Origin: CAVVAL01 sp963742725
Lineage (GTDB): Bacteria; Actinomycetota; Actinomycetes; Mycobacteriales; Cryptosporangiaceae
Direction of reading: 5' to 3'
Assembly: GCA_963742725.1 (NCBI GenBank)
Contig: CAVUMX010000001.1
Location: forward strand, 2,666,001-2,730,000
Length of the DNA: 64,000 nucleotides
Shown in pieces: positions 1 through 8,581 of this stretch. The notes under the pieces were generated by a model that was not told where the DNA came from, made no database searches, and saw nothing but the letters and a program-made list of their open reading frames with translations. Both the position numbers and the translations under genes were made by a program. The number at the start of each line of letters is the position of its first letter. The stretch's first letter is position 1.

Positions 1-1
1 G

Positions 2-547
2 GTCATCGCGATCCCGCTCGCGCTGCTCGCCAGCCGGGTCCGGTGGCTGTCGGCGCCCATCCTCGGCGTGTCCGGCCTGCTCTACACGATCCCGTCGCTG
101 GCCCTGTTCGGGGTGCTCGTGCCGTACACCGGCACCGAGCAGCGGACGGTGCTCGTCGGCCTGGTGCTCTACGCGCTGCTGATCCTGGTCCGGAACACGC
201 TGACGGGGCTCCAGAGCGTGCCGGACGACGTCCTCGACGCGGCAAAAGGCATGGGCTACGGCGCGGCGCGGATGTTCTGGCGGGTGGAGCTGCCGATCGC
301 CGTGCCTGCCATGATGACGGGCATCCGGATCGCGACCGTGTCGACGATCGCGCTGGTCACCGTCGGTGTGGTCATCGGGCACGGCGGCTTCGGCAAGCTG
401 ATCATCGAGGGCTTCAACAACAACTTCTACCGCGCCGAGATCGTCACCGGCACCCTGGCCTGCATCGGGTTGGCGCTCCTCGCCGACGTGCTGCTCGCCG
501 GGCTGACCAGGCTCCTCGTGCCCTGGTCGGCGGGGGCACGGTCATGA
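2..547 (+). CDS. Glycine betaine/choline-type ABC transporter permease, 5' partial
   Basis: Membrane permease of an osmoprotectant importer (ProW/OpuCB family). The window starts inside the gene, so only the last 181 codons are present. Several hydrophobic helices are visible, and the cytoplasmic EAA loop that docks on the ATPase is clear (DAAKGMGYGAARMFWR, followed by VELP). The stop codon overlaps the ATG of a 20-codon mini-ORF that leads into a second permease, and a binding lipoprotein follows. This is the usual OpuC order, with the ATPase expected upstream of the window. The substrate (betaine, choline or carnitine) cannot be told from sequence. The family call is secure; the gene symbol is left empty. 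Confidence 0.88.
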   Translation, partial: VIAIPLALLASRVRWLSAPILGVSGLLYTIPSLALFGVLVPYTGTEQRTVLVGLVLYALLILVRNTLTGLQSVPDDVLDAAKGMGYGAARMFWRVELPIAVPAMMTGIRIATVSTIALVTVGVVIGHGGFGKLIIEGFNNNFYRAEIVTGTLACIGLALLADVLLAGLTRLLVPWSAGARS

Positions 548-606
548 GCGAACGCAGTGAGCGAATCGATAGGTACAGCGCTGCCGCGAATGAGGCGCGC
601 CCATGA
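544..606 (+). repeat. SER-SER linker element forming a 20-codon mini-ORF between two permeases
   Basis: The 56 bases between the permeases carry the direct repeat GAGCGAA twice and encode a complete mini-ORF, MSERSERIDRYSAAANEARP. Its ATG (544) overlaps the stop of the upstream permease as ATGA, and its own stop (604-606) overlaps the ATG of the next permease as ATGA. I recall similar GAGCGAACGCAGTGAGCGAA strings at gene starts in other actinomycetes, but could not check this here. It could be a stable translated linker, or a repeat insertion that happens to keep both overlaps. Confidence 0.6.
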
Positions 607-1307
607 GCCTCATCGGGGACGCGCTGATCTGGCTCAACGACCCGGACAACTGGCGCGGCGACGACGGTATCGCCTACCTGATCGGCCAGCACATGGCGAT
701 CTCCGCCGGCGCGGTCGCGCTCGGCTGTGTGATCGCGTGGCCGCTCGCCCTGTGGATGGGGCACACCGGCCGGGGCGGCGGCGTCACGGTCGTGCTGTCG
801 AACATGTCGCGGGCCGTCCCGACGCTGGCCCTGCTCACGATCTTCGCGGTCACACCGATCGGGTTCGGTCCCCGGGCCACGGTGCTCGCGCTCGGCGTGT
901 TCGCGATCCCGCCGCTGCTGTCCAACGCGTACACGGGCGTGCGGCAGGTCGATCCGGACGTCAAGGACGCCGCGCGCGGCATGGGTCTGTCCAGTGCCCA
1001 GATGCTGTGGCGGGTCGAGGTGCCGCTCGCCGTACCGCTCATCGCCGCGGGGCTCCGGACGGCGGCCGTCCAGGTGGTCGCCACGGCGACGCTGGCCGCG
1101 CTCGTCGCCGGCGGCGGGCTCGGGCTGATCATCAACCTCGGGCTCGGGCTCCGCGACTACCCGCAGGCGGTCGCCGGCGGCATCCTGGTCGTCGTCCTCG
1201 CCCTCGCGACGGACGGCGCCCTGTCGCTGCTCCAACGGGCGGTGACACCCCGGTCCGCGCGCCGCGCCCGCCGGTTCAAGACCCCGGCCACCGCCGCCGC
1301 GGAGTGA
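603..1307 (+). CDS. Glycine betaine/choline-type ABC transporter permease
   Basis: Second integral-membrane subunit of the osmoprotectant importer (OpuCD-like), 234 residues. It has about six hydrophobic segments and an EAA loop (KDAARGMGLSSAQMLWR, then VEVP). It is homologous to the partial permease upstream, so the pore is probably a heterodimer. The ATG at 603 overlaps the stop of the preceding mini-ORF (ATGA), implying translational coupling. About 150 bp separate it from the binding-protein start. Family assignment is firm; substrate is inferred only from the family. Confidence 0.88.
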   Translation: MSLIGDALIWLNDPDNWRGDDGIAYLIGQHMAISAGAVALGCVIAWPLALWMGHTGRGGGVTVVLSNMSRAVPTLALLTIFAVTPIGFGPRATVLALGVFAIPPLLSNAYTGVRQVDPDVKDAARGMGLSSAQMLWRVEVPLAVPLIAAGLRTAAVQVVATATLAALVAGGGLGLIINLGLGLRDYPQAVAGGILVVVLALATDGALSLLQRAVTPRSARRARRFKTPATAAAE

Positions 1308-1457
1308 CGTAGGCCGCATCACATGCGGGTTACGACACTTCGACGGACGTTGCGCTCGGTACGTCACGCGTGTTCGCTGGAGGTGCGGGCGTCGGCTCTG
1401 GCCCGTCGGACACGCGTGGGGGCAACCGGCCCCGGCGGGACACAGAAGGCGGGCGTC

Positions 1458-2447
1458 ATGCGTTCACGGATTCTCGCGATGGCAGTCGTCGCGATCGGTC
1501 TCTCCGCGTCCCTTGTGGCGTGCGGCGAGTCGGGCTCGTCGTCCGACTCCGACAATGCATCCGGCAAGAAGGGATGCGCTCCAGTCCAGGGTGACGAACT
1601 GGTCGTCCTCGCCGACAGCAAGAAGCTCCAGACCGCCGACAACGTGATCCCGGCGGTCAACGCCAAGGCCGCGACCGCACCGCTGCTCGCCGCCCTCGAC
1701 AAGGTCGCCGACGAGCTGGACACCGAGATCCTCATCGGACTGAACCGGCAGGTCGACGTCGAACGGAAGACCTCGAAGGTCGCCGCCGAGACCTGGGTCG
1801 CCAAGACCCAGCTCGACCAGGGCCTGGCGAAGGGCACCGGCAAGGTCGTCATCGGCGCCGCCAACTTCGGCGAGAACCAGACGCTCGCCCACATCTACGC
1901 GCTCGTCCTCAAGGGCGCCGGCTTCGACACCTCCGTCAAGACGATCGGCAACCGCGAGCTGTACCTGCCGGAGCTGGAGAAGGGCGCCCTCACGATCGTC
2001 CCCGAATACGCCGGCACCCTCACCGAGTTCCTGAACAAGGGCCAGAACGGGCCCAACGCCGCACCCAAGGCCAGCGCCGACCTGGACAAGACCGTCACCG
2101 AACTCACCACCCTCGGCGACAAGGCCGGCCTCAAGTTCGGCAAGGCCTCCGACGCCGCCGACCAGAACGCGTTCGCCGTCACCAAGAAGCTCGCCCAGGA
2201 CAAGGGCCTCAAGACCCTCGAGGACTTCGCCGCCAAGTGCTCCGGCTCCGACACCGTCCTCGGTGGACCCGTCGAGTGCAAGGAACGCCCGTTCTGCCAG
2301 CCCGGCCTCGAGAAGACCTACGGCATCGAGTTCGGCTCCTTCACCCCGTTCGACAGTGGAGGCCCGCTGACCAAGGCCGCCCTCAAGCAAGGCAAGGCCA
2401 CCATCGGCCTCGTCCTCTCCTCCGACGGCAGCCTGTCTACTTTGTGA
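1458..2447 (+). CDS. Osmoprotectant-binding lipoprotein with circularly permuted lobes
   Basis: Extracytoplasmic substrate-binding lipoprotein of the importer, 329 residues. The start is set at 1458 because MRSRILAM begins a lipoprotein signal with Cys at residue 22 (LVAC) and GAAGGCGG lies just upstream; an in-frame start at 1323 would bury the signal. Residues about 46-119 (VVLADSKKLQTADN to VERKTSKVAAE) match the segment that normally ends OpuCC/ProX proteins. Residues from about 128 (VVIGAANFGENQTL) match the usual mature N-terminus. The chain stops at IGLVLSSDGSL, where ordinary family members continue into that moved segment. All pieces are present and in frame, so this is a permutation rather than a truncation. 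Confidence 0.85.
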   Translation: MRSRILAMAVVAIGLSASLVACGESGSSSDSDNASGKKGCAPVQGDELVVLADSKKLQTADNVIPAVNAKAATAPLLAALDKVADELDTEILIGLNRQVDVERKTSKVAAETWVAKTQLDQGLAKGTGKVVIGAANFGENQTLAHIYALVLKGAGFDTSVKTIGNRELYLPELEKGALTIVPEYAGTLTEFLNKGQNGPNAAPKASADLDKTVTELTTLGDKAGLKFGKASDAADQNAFAVTKKLAQDKGLKTLEDFAAKCSGSDTVLGGPVECKERPFCQPGLEKTYGIEFGSFTPFDSGGPLTKAALKQGKATIGLVLSSDGSLSTL

Positions 2448-2450
2448 GCG

Positions 2451-2547
2451 GCCCGCCCAGGCACCACGCTCACCACCGTCTCCGCGCCTTGCGTGCCTGA
2501 GCACGCGTCGGCTTGTGCGACGGTGGTGTCGCGGCACCTGGGCGGGC
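2451..2547. terminator. Long imperfect inverted repeat between convergent genes
   Basis: Arms at 2451-2480 and 2519-2547 pair over nearly 30 bases with a few mismatches (GCCCGCCCAGG against CCTGGGCGGGC, CACCACCGTC against GACGGTGGTG). The loop contains its own hairpin, GCGTGCCTGAGCACGC at 2491-2506. It lies between the binding-protein gene and a convergent gene, so it may act as a bidirectional terminator. There is no T-tract, as is common in actinobacteria. Confidence 0.6.
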
Positions 2548-2563
2548 TCCAGGTTGAGATCTT

Positions 2564-4258
2564 TCATTCGTTCCAGCGCGGGCTGGTAGTCCTTGGTGGG
2601 TAGAGGGCTGCTCGTACGGTGACGAGCCTTGGCTGGTTTGCGGCCAGGGCTGTGGTGAGGGCTTCGCGGAGGGGTTCGCCCACCGAGTCGACGCGGATGG
2701 CGGGGACGCCGAACGCGTGCGCCAGCTCCACGAGGTCCGGCGTGTGCAGGTCGACGCCGCGCCGTTCGGCGCCCGCGTGGTCCTGGTCGTACCGGAGCAT
2801 CCCGTAGCCGGCGTCGTCCACCACCAGGACGGTCACCGGCAGCCGCTCCTGCGCCAGCGTCGCCAGCTCCGCCACCCCGAACATCAGCCCGCCATCGCCG
2901 CACACCGCGAGCGTGGAACCGGCAGCACCCGCCCCGACGGCCGCCGGCAGCGCGAACCCCAGCGTCCCCCAGCCCACCGGGTACTGGAGCACGCGCGGAC
3001 GCCTCGCCGGCAGGTAGCTGCCCGCCCAGTAGCCGCCGACCGCCATGTCGCAGACGACCACGGTGTCCGGTCCGACCGCCGCCTCGACGGACGCCAGGAA
3101 CTCCGCCGACTCCGCCGTGCGGGGATCGGCGGCGATGCGGTCCAGGACCGTCTTGCGCAGCGTGGCGAGATCGCCGCCCCAGGGCTCGTGCGTGCCGAGA
3201 TCCGCGTCGAGGAGGGCGGCCAGCGCCGGACGGACGTCCGCGACGAGCGCCAGCTCCGGGGACGACGCCGCCTGGTTCGGGTCCAGGTTGATGACGGCAC
3301 GGATCGCGGGGAGCGGCGCCGTGCCGTTCTTGGTCGCCATCCCCTCGAACGCCGATCCGACCACCAGCAGCAGATCGGCGCCGGCCAGCACCTCGCCGGC
3401 CTCCGGCTCGTGGATCGGCACGTCGACGAGCAGCGGATGGCCGGCCAGCAGGCCCCGACCCGCCCACGTGGTGACGACGGCGGCGCCGAGCCGTTCGGCG
3501 AGCATCCGGAGCTGCGTCTCGGCATCCGCCGCGACCACGCCGCCGCCGGCCCAGATGGCGACCCGCCGGGCGCCGCGGATCGCGGCCGCCAGCGCACCGA
3601 CATCGGGCACGCCCCGCGCGCCGGCGACCTCGGCGACGGCGGGCGGGGTCGGTGCTGTGGCGGCGGCGGGAACCTCGGCGGCGGCCGGTCGCGGTGGTGC
3701 CTCGGCGGCTACGGCCCGGGCCGGGCCGGCGGGTGCGCTGAGGAGATCGGCGGGGACGTCGAGGTATACCGGCCCGCGCGGTGCGGCCAGGGCGATCGCG
3801 ATCGCGTCGGCGGCGGCGGGCAGGACCTGGTCCGCCGTGCGAGGGGTGAAGACGGCCTTGGCGAGGGGACGGAACAGCCCGGCCTGGTCGGGGCTCTGGT
3901 GCAGGACCCGCGCGTCGGTGCCCTGGTACCGGGTCGGGACCTCGCTGGACACGAGCAGCACCGGCGATCCGCACATGGCGGCCTCGCCGAACGCGGCGAC
4001 CGCGTTGGCCGCGCCGGGGCCGGTGGTCGTCAGCGCGAGCCCGAGCCGTCCGGTGGCACGGGCCCATCCGTCCGCACCGTAAACTGTGGTCTGTTCGTGA
4101 CGGACCGTAATGATGGACGGTATGTCCGGACCGCTGGCGGCCCAGAACGAAAGATTCTGAACACCGGGTAGCCCGAACGCGGTCCCAGCGCCCGCCACCC
4201 GGGCCATCTCCAGGATGACCTGCGCAAACGTCACTTCGTGCGAGGGCTGTGCGGCCAT
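2564..4258 (-). CDS. Thiamine diphosphate-binding enzyme, acetolactate synthase-like
   Basis: ThDP-dependent enzyme of the acetohydroxyacid synthase/benzoylformate decarboxylase superfamily, 564 residues, a full-length three-domain size. The catalytic Glu lies in TVRHEQTTVYGADGWAR (E55), followed by the GPGAAN segment of the Pyr domain. The C-terminal domain carries the metal/ThDP motif CGDGGLMFG, with DDAGYG further on where many relatives have NN-x-G-x-G. There is no obvious regulatory subunit gene nearby, so an anabolic acetolactate synthase role is unlikely; a 2-oxoacid decarboxylase or lyase is more plausible. It diverges from two solute-binding lipoproteins, and an aldehyde dehydrogenase follows them. 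That suggests uptake of an acid, decarboxylation to an aldehyde and oxidation of the aldehyde (inference). Confidence 0.85.
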   Translation of the reverse strand: MAAQPSHEVTFAQVILEMARVAGAGTAFGLPGVQNLSFWAASGPDIPSIITVRHEQTTVYGADGWARATGRLGLALTTTGPGAANAVAAFGEAAMCGSPVLLVSSEVPTRYQGTDARVLHQSPDQAGLFRPLAKAVFTPRTADQVLPAAADAIAIALAAPRGPVYLDVPADLLSAPAGPARAVAAEAPPRPAAAEVPAAATAPTPPAVAEVAGARGVPDVGALAAAIRGARRVAIWAGGGVVAADAETQLRMLAERLGAAVVTTWAGRGLLAGHPLLVDVPIHEPEAGEVLAGADLLLVVGSAFEGMATKNGTAPLPAIRAVINLDPNQAASSPELALVADVRPALAALLDADLGTHEPWGGDLATLRKTVLDRIAADPRTAESAEFLASVEAAVGPDTVVVCDMAVGGYWAGSYLPARRPRVLQYPVGWGTLGFALPAAVGAGAAGSTLAVCGDGGLMFGVAELATLAQERLPVTVLVVDDAGYGMLRYDQDHAGAERRGVDLHTPDLVELAHAFGVPAIRVDSVGEPLREALTTALAANQPRLVTVRAALYPPRTTSPRWNE

Positions 4259-4435
4259 CGTTCTCCCCTTCGGCCGGTCCGGACGTGGCCCGAGCGTAGG
4301 CCCGCCAGCGCACCGAGGAGGACTTGTGCGCCGCGGGCGGTTACAGTACGCAGGCGGGCGGGGGCCCTAGGTCTGATTGTTGATTGGTAGCGGTGCGAGC
4401 CGGGACTTTCCCGCCACCGCGCAGGAGGGTCTTCA

Positions 4436-5578
4436 ATGCGTCGTCGTCTCGGTTCGTTGGCCGGACTACTTTCCCTTTCGCTCATCGCCGCGGGATGCTC
4501 GTCCTCCGCCGGCTCCGAGGAGGAGATCCTCATCGGCGTGAGCGTGGAGCAGACCGGCATCTACAGCTCGGTCGCCATCCCCGAACTCAACGCCATCAAG
4601 CTGGTCGTCGACGACGTCAACCGGGACGGTGGCATCCTCGGCCGCAAGATCCGGCTCGTCGTCAAGGACAACCGCAGCGACGCCGTCGAGGCGCGCCGCA
4701 TCGCCGGTGACCTGATCGACAAGGACAAGGTCGTCGGGATCATCGGCGCCAGCACGACGGCCGTCAGCCTCGCGTTCACCGAGGTCGCGGAGAAGAAGGG
4801 CGTGCCGCTCGTCTCGATGGGCGCCGCCGACCAGATCGTGAAGAACCGCAAGTACGTGTTCCAGACGCCTCCGTCCGGCGTCAAGCACCTCGAAGTGATG
4901 ATGCAGGACATGGCGCGGGCGAACGTCAAGAAGGTCAGCCTGATGGCCGTCAACGACCAGTACGGCGACAACGGCATCCTGGCGGCCAACGCCGCCACCC
5001 GTCAGTCCGGTATGGCGGTCCTCAACACGCAGCGCTTCCCCGCCAATACGACCAACCTGGACGACGAGGTCCGGACGGCGGTCGAGAACAACCCGGACGC
5101 GCTCCTCGTGTCGGCGGTCATGCCGGCCGCGGGGCACGCGGTGCGGGCGGTCCAGAAGTCCGGCTACACCGGCCGTGTCTACTTCGACGCGGGCGCGGGC
5201 GCCGACCTGTTCACCCAGATGGGCACCGTCGCCGACGGCATGTTCATGGTGCACACGTCGATCCTCGCCGCGAACCAGCTGACGGCGACCACGCCGAGCG
5301 CGCTCGCGCAGAAGGAGTTCTTCGTCAAGTACACGCAGCGCCACAGCAACTACTCGGGCTACGCGTCGTACTCCGCCGACGCGATCAGCATCATGGTCGA
5401 GGCCATCCGGGCGGCGAAGAGCACCGACCGGCAGAAGATCCGCGACGCGATGGAGGACCTGTCCTACGACGGCCTCACCGGCTCGTTCGAGTTCAGCCCC
5501 TCCAACCACGGCGGCGCGTCCGGCGACGGCCTGACCGTGCTCACCATCCGCAACGGTGGTTGGGTACTCGCGCAGTAG
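4436..5578 (+). CDS. Branched-chain amino acid ABC transporter-type binding lipoprotein
   Basis: Periplasmic-binding-protein type I (LivJ-like) lipoprotein, 380 residues. The signal peptide ends in a lipobox (LIAAGC, Cys near residue 21). The mature start ILIGVSVEQTGIY and the ELNAIKLVVDDVNRDGGILG segment are typical of the family. A strong AGGAGGG Shine-Dalgarno sequence sits just upstream of the ATG. A close paralogue follows at 5714, sharing long stretches such as SGYTGxVYFD and KEFFVKYTQRH. No permease or ATPase gene is adjacent, so it must use a transporter encoded elsewhere or act as a sensor. The ligand is unknown. Confidence 0.88.
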   Translation: MRRRLGSLAGLLSLSLIAAGCSSSAGSEEEILIGVSVEQTGIYSSVAIPELNAIKLVVDDVNRDGGILGRKIRLVVKDNRSDAVEARRIAGDLIDKDKVVGIIGASTTAVSLAFTEVAEKKGVPLVSMGAADQIVKNRKYVFQTPPSGVKHLEVMMQDMARANVKKVSLMAVNDQYGDNGILAANAATRQSGMAVLNTQRFPANTTNLDDEVRTAVENNPDALLVSAVMPAAGHAVRAVQKSGYTGRVYFDAGAGADLFTQMGTVADGMFMVHTSILAANQLTATTPSALAQKEFFVKYTQRHSNYSGYASYSADAISIMVEAIRAAKSTDRQKIRDAMEDLSYDGLTGSFEFSPSNHGGASGDGLTVLTIRNGGWVLAQ

Positions 5579-5595
5579 TCACGCAGCGACACGTT

Positions 5596-5628
5596 GTTCG
5601 CCGACGGCTAGCGGGGCCGTCGGCGAAC
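5596..5628 (+). terminator. Hairpin after the first binding-protein gene
   Basis: A perfect 13-bp stem (GTTCGCCGACGGC / GCCGTCGGCGAAC) with a 7-base loop lies about 17 bases after the stop codon. It would separate the transcripts of the two paralogous lipoprotein genes or reduce read-through. No U-tract follows. Confidence 0.7.
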
Positions 5629-5713
5629 GCTCTAAGATCCCCGACTTGAAGGGTCGGTTTGCGGTGCCCGTCCGGGAAGCTCCTGGTGTCCGGGCCGCAC
5701 AGGAGGATCTTCA

Positions 5714-6862
5714 ATGCGCCGTCGCGTGGCCTTGTTATGCGGTTTCCTCACGTTCCCCCTCGTCGCGGCCGGCTGTACGGCTGAGACAGGGGCCAAGGAA
5801 GACATCCTGATCGGAGTCCCGATCGAGCAGACCGGGACGGCGGCGCAGCTAGGGCTCGCCGAGTTGAACGCGCTACGGCTGGTCGCGGACGACATCAACC
5901 GGAACGGCGGCGTCCTCGGCCGGAAGATCCGGTTGGTCGTCCGGGACAACCGGTCCGACCCGGCAGAGTCGAAGAAGCAGGTCACGGACCTGATCGACAA
6001 CGAGAACGTCACCGGGATCGTCGGCGCCGGCCTCACCGCCACGACCCTGTCGTTCGCCGACCTGGTCGAGGAGAAGAAGGTTCCCACGGTCTCGATGGGG
6101 GCCGCCGACACGCTCGTCGCGAAGCGGAAGTTCATCTTCAAGACCCCGCCGAACGGGGCGGCGATCGTCGACGTCCTCGCCGACGAGCTGGTCCGGAAGA
6201 ACACGAAGACCGTGGCGTTCCTGGCCGCCAACAACCAGTTCGGGAACCAGGGCGTCCAGGTCGTCACCGCGGGAGCGCGGCAGGCCAGCATCACGATCAA
6301 GCGCGTCGAGCGGTTCGCCGACGGCGACAAGGACCTGTCCCAGGAGGTCAGCCGGCTCGTCGAGACCGAGCCGCAGGCCATCCTGGTGTCCGCGATCATG
6401 CCGGCGGCGGCGTTCGCGGCGAAGGCCATCAAGAACTCCGGGTACACGGGCGACGTCTACTTCGACGGTGGCGCCGGCGCCGACCTGTTCGTCGGCGGGT
6501 CCGTCGCGAGCGACACCGACGGCATGTTCATGGTGCACTCGTCGATCCTCGCCGCGAACCAGCTCACCGCGACCACGCCGAGCGCGCTCGCCCAGAAGGA
6601 GTTCTTCGTCAAGTACACCCAGCGCCACGGCCAGTACTCCGGGTACGCCTCGTACGGCGCGGACGCCCTCAACATCATGGTGGCGGCCATCCGCGAGGCC
6701 GGGTCGACGGACGGGCAGCAGGTCCGGGACGCCATGGAGAAGCTCTCGTTCGACGGGCTCACCGGATCGTTCCAGTTCAGCCCGTCCAACCACGGCGGCG
6801 CGTCCGGGGACGGCCTCACGGTGCTGACCGTCCGCAGCGGCGGTTGGGTGATCGCGCAGTAG
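5714..6862 (+). CDS. Branched-chain amino acid-type binding lipoprotein, tandem paralogue
   Basis: Second LivJ-like lipoprotein, 382 residues, with signal peptide and lipobox (LVAAGC). It has its own Shine-Dalgarno sequence (AGGAGGATCTTCAATG), almost identical to that of the gene before it. The two proteins are strongly similar, especially in the C-terminal half (SALAQKEFFVKYTQRH, GLTGSFxFSPSNHGGASGDG), while the ligand-facing N-terminal lobe has diverged more. That pattern suggests duplication followed by specialisation. A terminator-like hairpin separates the two genes. No cognate permease or ATPase is in the window. Confidence 0.88.
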   Translation: MRRRVALLCGFLTFPLVAAGCTAETGAKEDILIGVPIEQTGTAAQLGLAELNALRLVADDINRNGGVLGRKIRLVVRDNRSDPAESKKQVTDLIDNENVTGIVGAGLTATTLSFADLVEEKKVPTVSMGAADTLVAKRKFIFKTPPNGAAIVDVLADELVRKNTKTVAFLAANNQFGNQGVQVVTAGARQASITIKRVERFADGDKDLSQEVSRLVETEPQAILVSAIMPAAAFAAKAIKNSGYTGDVYFDGGAGADLFVGGSVASDTDGMFMVHSSILAANQLTATTPSALAQKEFFVKYTQRHGQYSGYASYGADALNIMVAAIREAGSTDGQQVRDAMEKLSFDGLTGSFQFSPSNHGGASGDGLTVLTVRSGGWVIAQ

Positions 6863-6919
6863 GGCGAGCGCTCTCCGGCGGTGTTGCGTGCGCCGCTCGG
6901 GGCGACCTACGGTGCGGCC

Positions 6920-8515
6920 ATGGCGACAAACACGCGTGAAGAGGTCCGTCCGACGACCGGCGGTGAGGTGCGGGTACTCGCGCACCTGATCGGCGGCTAT
7001 CGCAACACCGATGTGCCGGGCCGTGTCGTCGCCAGTACCAACCCGGCGCGGTCCGACGACGTGCTGGCCAACGTGGCGCTCACGACCGCCGAGACGTTCC
7101 TGAACGCCGCCAAGGCCGCGCGGGCGGCGCAGCGGTCGTGGGCGGAGGTGCCGGCGCCGGTGCGCGGCCAGGTGATCGCCGCCGCCGGCCGGCTCGTCGA
7201 GGCGAACAAGAGCGCCCTCGCCGCCCTGGTCACCCGCGAGGTCGGCAAGACGTACGCGGAGGCGCTGGGCGAGGTCCAGGAAGTGATCGACACCTGCGAC
7301 TTCTTCCTCGGCGAGGGGCGCCGCCTGTACGGGCAGACCGTGCCGAGCGAGATGGCAGACAAGGAACTGTTCACGTACCGGCGCCCGGTCGGCGTCGCCG
7401 CCATCATCACGGCCGCGAACTTCCCCGCCGCTGTCCCGTCCTGGTACCTCGTGCCGGCGCTGCTGTGCGGCAACGCCGTGGTGTGGAAGCCGTCCGAGTA
7501 CGCGCCGGTCGTCGCGGACGCGCTCGCCGAGCTGTTCGTCCGTGCCGGGCTGCCGGACGGGGTGCTCAACCTCGTGCACGCCGACGGTCCCACCACGTTC
7601 GACGGACTCGACGAAGCCCTCGAAGCCGGACTGGTCGACAAGATCGGCTTCACCGGATCGACCCACGTCGGGCGTGCCGTCAGCGAGCTCGCCGGCCGGT
7701 ACCTCCAGACGCCGTGCCTCGAACTCGGCGGCAAGAACCCGATGGTCATCGCCCCGGACGCCAACCTCGACCTCGCCGTCGACGGCGCCCTGTTCTCCGG
7801 GTTCGGCACGGCCGGCCAGCGTTGCACGTCCCTCGGCACGGTGTGGGTCCACCGCGCGCTGCACACCGACTTCATCCGGGCGTACTCCCGGGCCGTCGAG
7901 CAGGCCGTGATCGGCGACCCCATGACCGACGTCCTGTACGGCCCCATGATCAACGAGGAGTACCTGCACCGCTACCAGGACTTCCTCGACCTGGTCCACT
8001 CCCACCACACCGTCCACGGCTCCACCGGCACCGGCCGCATCACCCACGCGAACCCGCGCGAGGGATTCGTCGGCGACCCCGACCTCGGCTGGTTCGCCCA
8101 CCCCGTCGTCGTGGACGGCGTCACCGCCGACGACGAGCTGTACAGCACCGAGACGTTCGGACCGCTCGTCGGCGTCGGCGTCTACGACACCCTCGACGAG
8201 GCCATCGACCTCGCCAACGGGCACGGCTACGGGCTCTCGTCCTCGATCTACACGAACGATCCGCGCACCGCGTGGCGGTTCGCCCGTGGCGTCAGCGCGG
8301 GAATGACCAGCATCAACAACACGACGTCCGGCGCCGAGGCGCACCTGCCATTCGGCGGCAACGGGCTGTCGGGGAACGGATCGCGCCAGTCCGGGGTCTG
8401 GGTCCTCGAACAGTTCACGCGCTGGCAGTCCGTGAACTGGGACTACTCCGGCCGGCTCCAGAAAGCCCAGATGGACACGGCCGTCCTGCCGGCCGACCCG
8501 GACTTCCGCCTCTGA
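6920..8515 (+). CDS. Aldehyde dehydrogenase family protein
   Basis: NAD(P)-dependent aldehyde dehydrogenase, 531 residues from the ATG at 6920; a GTG at 6881 would add a 13-residue extension with no better ribosome-binding site. Visible features are the Rossmann-side motif FTGSTHVGRAV, the general-base Glu in CLELGGKNP and the catalytic Cys in GQRCTS. The GQRCT context resembles ALDH7-like and related groups, but an exact substrate cannot be read from it. It lies just downstream of the two lipoprotein genes, and a ThDP enzyme is encoded divergently beyond them. That is consistent with oxidising an aldehyde made by that enzyme (inference). Confidence 0.85.
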   Translation: MATNTREEVRPTTGGEVRVLAHLIGGYRNTDVPGRVVASTNPARSDDVLANVALTTAETFLNAAKAARAAQRSWAEVPAPVRGQVIAAAGRLVEANKSALAALVTREVGKTYAEALGEVQEVIDTCDFFLGEGRRLYGQTVPSEMADKELFTYRRPVGVAAIITAANFPAAVPSWYLVPALLCGNAVVWKPSEYAPVVADALAELFVRAGLPDGVLNLVHADGPTTFDGLDEALEAGLVDKIGFTGSTHVGRAVSELAGRYLQTPCLELGGKNPMVIAPDANLDLAVDGALFSGFGTAGQRCTSLGTVWVHRALHTDFIRAYSRAVEQAVIGDPMTDVLYGPMINEEYLHRYQDFLDLVHSHHTVHGSTGTGRITHANPREGFVGDPDLGWFAHPVVVDGVTADDELYSTETFGPLVGVGVYDTLDEAIDLANGHGYGLSSSIYTNDPRTAWRFARGVSAGMTSINNTTSGAEAHLPFGGNGLSGNGSRQSGVWVLEQFTRWQSVNWDYSGRLQKAQMDTAVLPADPDFRL

Positions 8516-8527
8516 GCCGGGCGGCGG

Positions 8528-8574
8528 GGGGCCGGCGGGCGGTGCGGGGCCGGCGGGCGGTGCCCGCCGACCCC
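8528..8574. terminator. Tandem 18-mer and hairpin between convergent genes
   Basis: GGGGCCGGCGGGCGGTGC occurs twice in perfect tandem (8528-8545 and 8546-8563). The second copy forms an 8-bp stem (CGGCGGGC at 8551-8558, GCCCGCCG at 8562-8569), extended by GGGG/CCCC outside it. It sits between the aldehyde dehydrogenase and the convergent sunset-domain gene and probably terminates both. Confidence 0.55.
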
Positions 8575-8581
8575 ACCCGAA

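Noticed and set aside
2564..4258. ilvB (acetolactate synthase large subunit).
   Set aside because: No regulatory subunit or ilvC neighbour is present and the NN motif region differs; only the superfamily can be supported.
1464..4313. A 949-residue open frame on the minus strand.
   Set aside because: It is the antisense/alternate frame of the binding-protein and ThDP-enzyme genes. It is Arg/Gly-rich with no domain, and high GC keeps such frames open.
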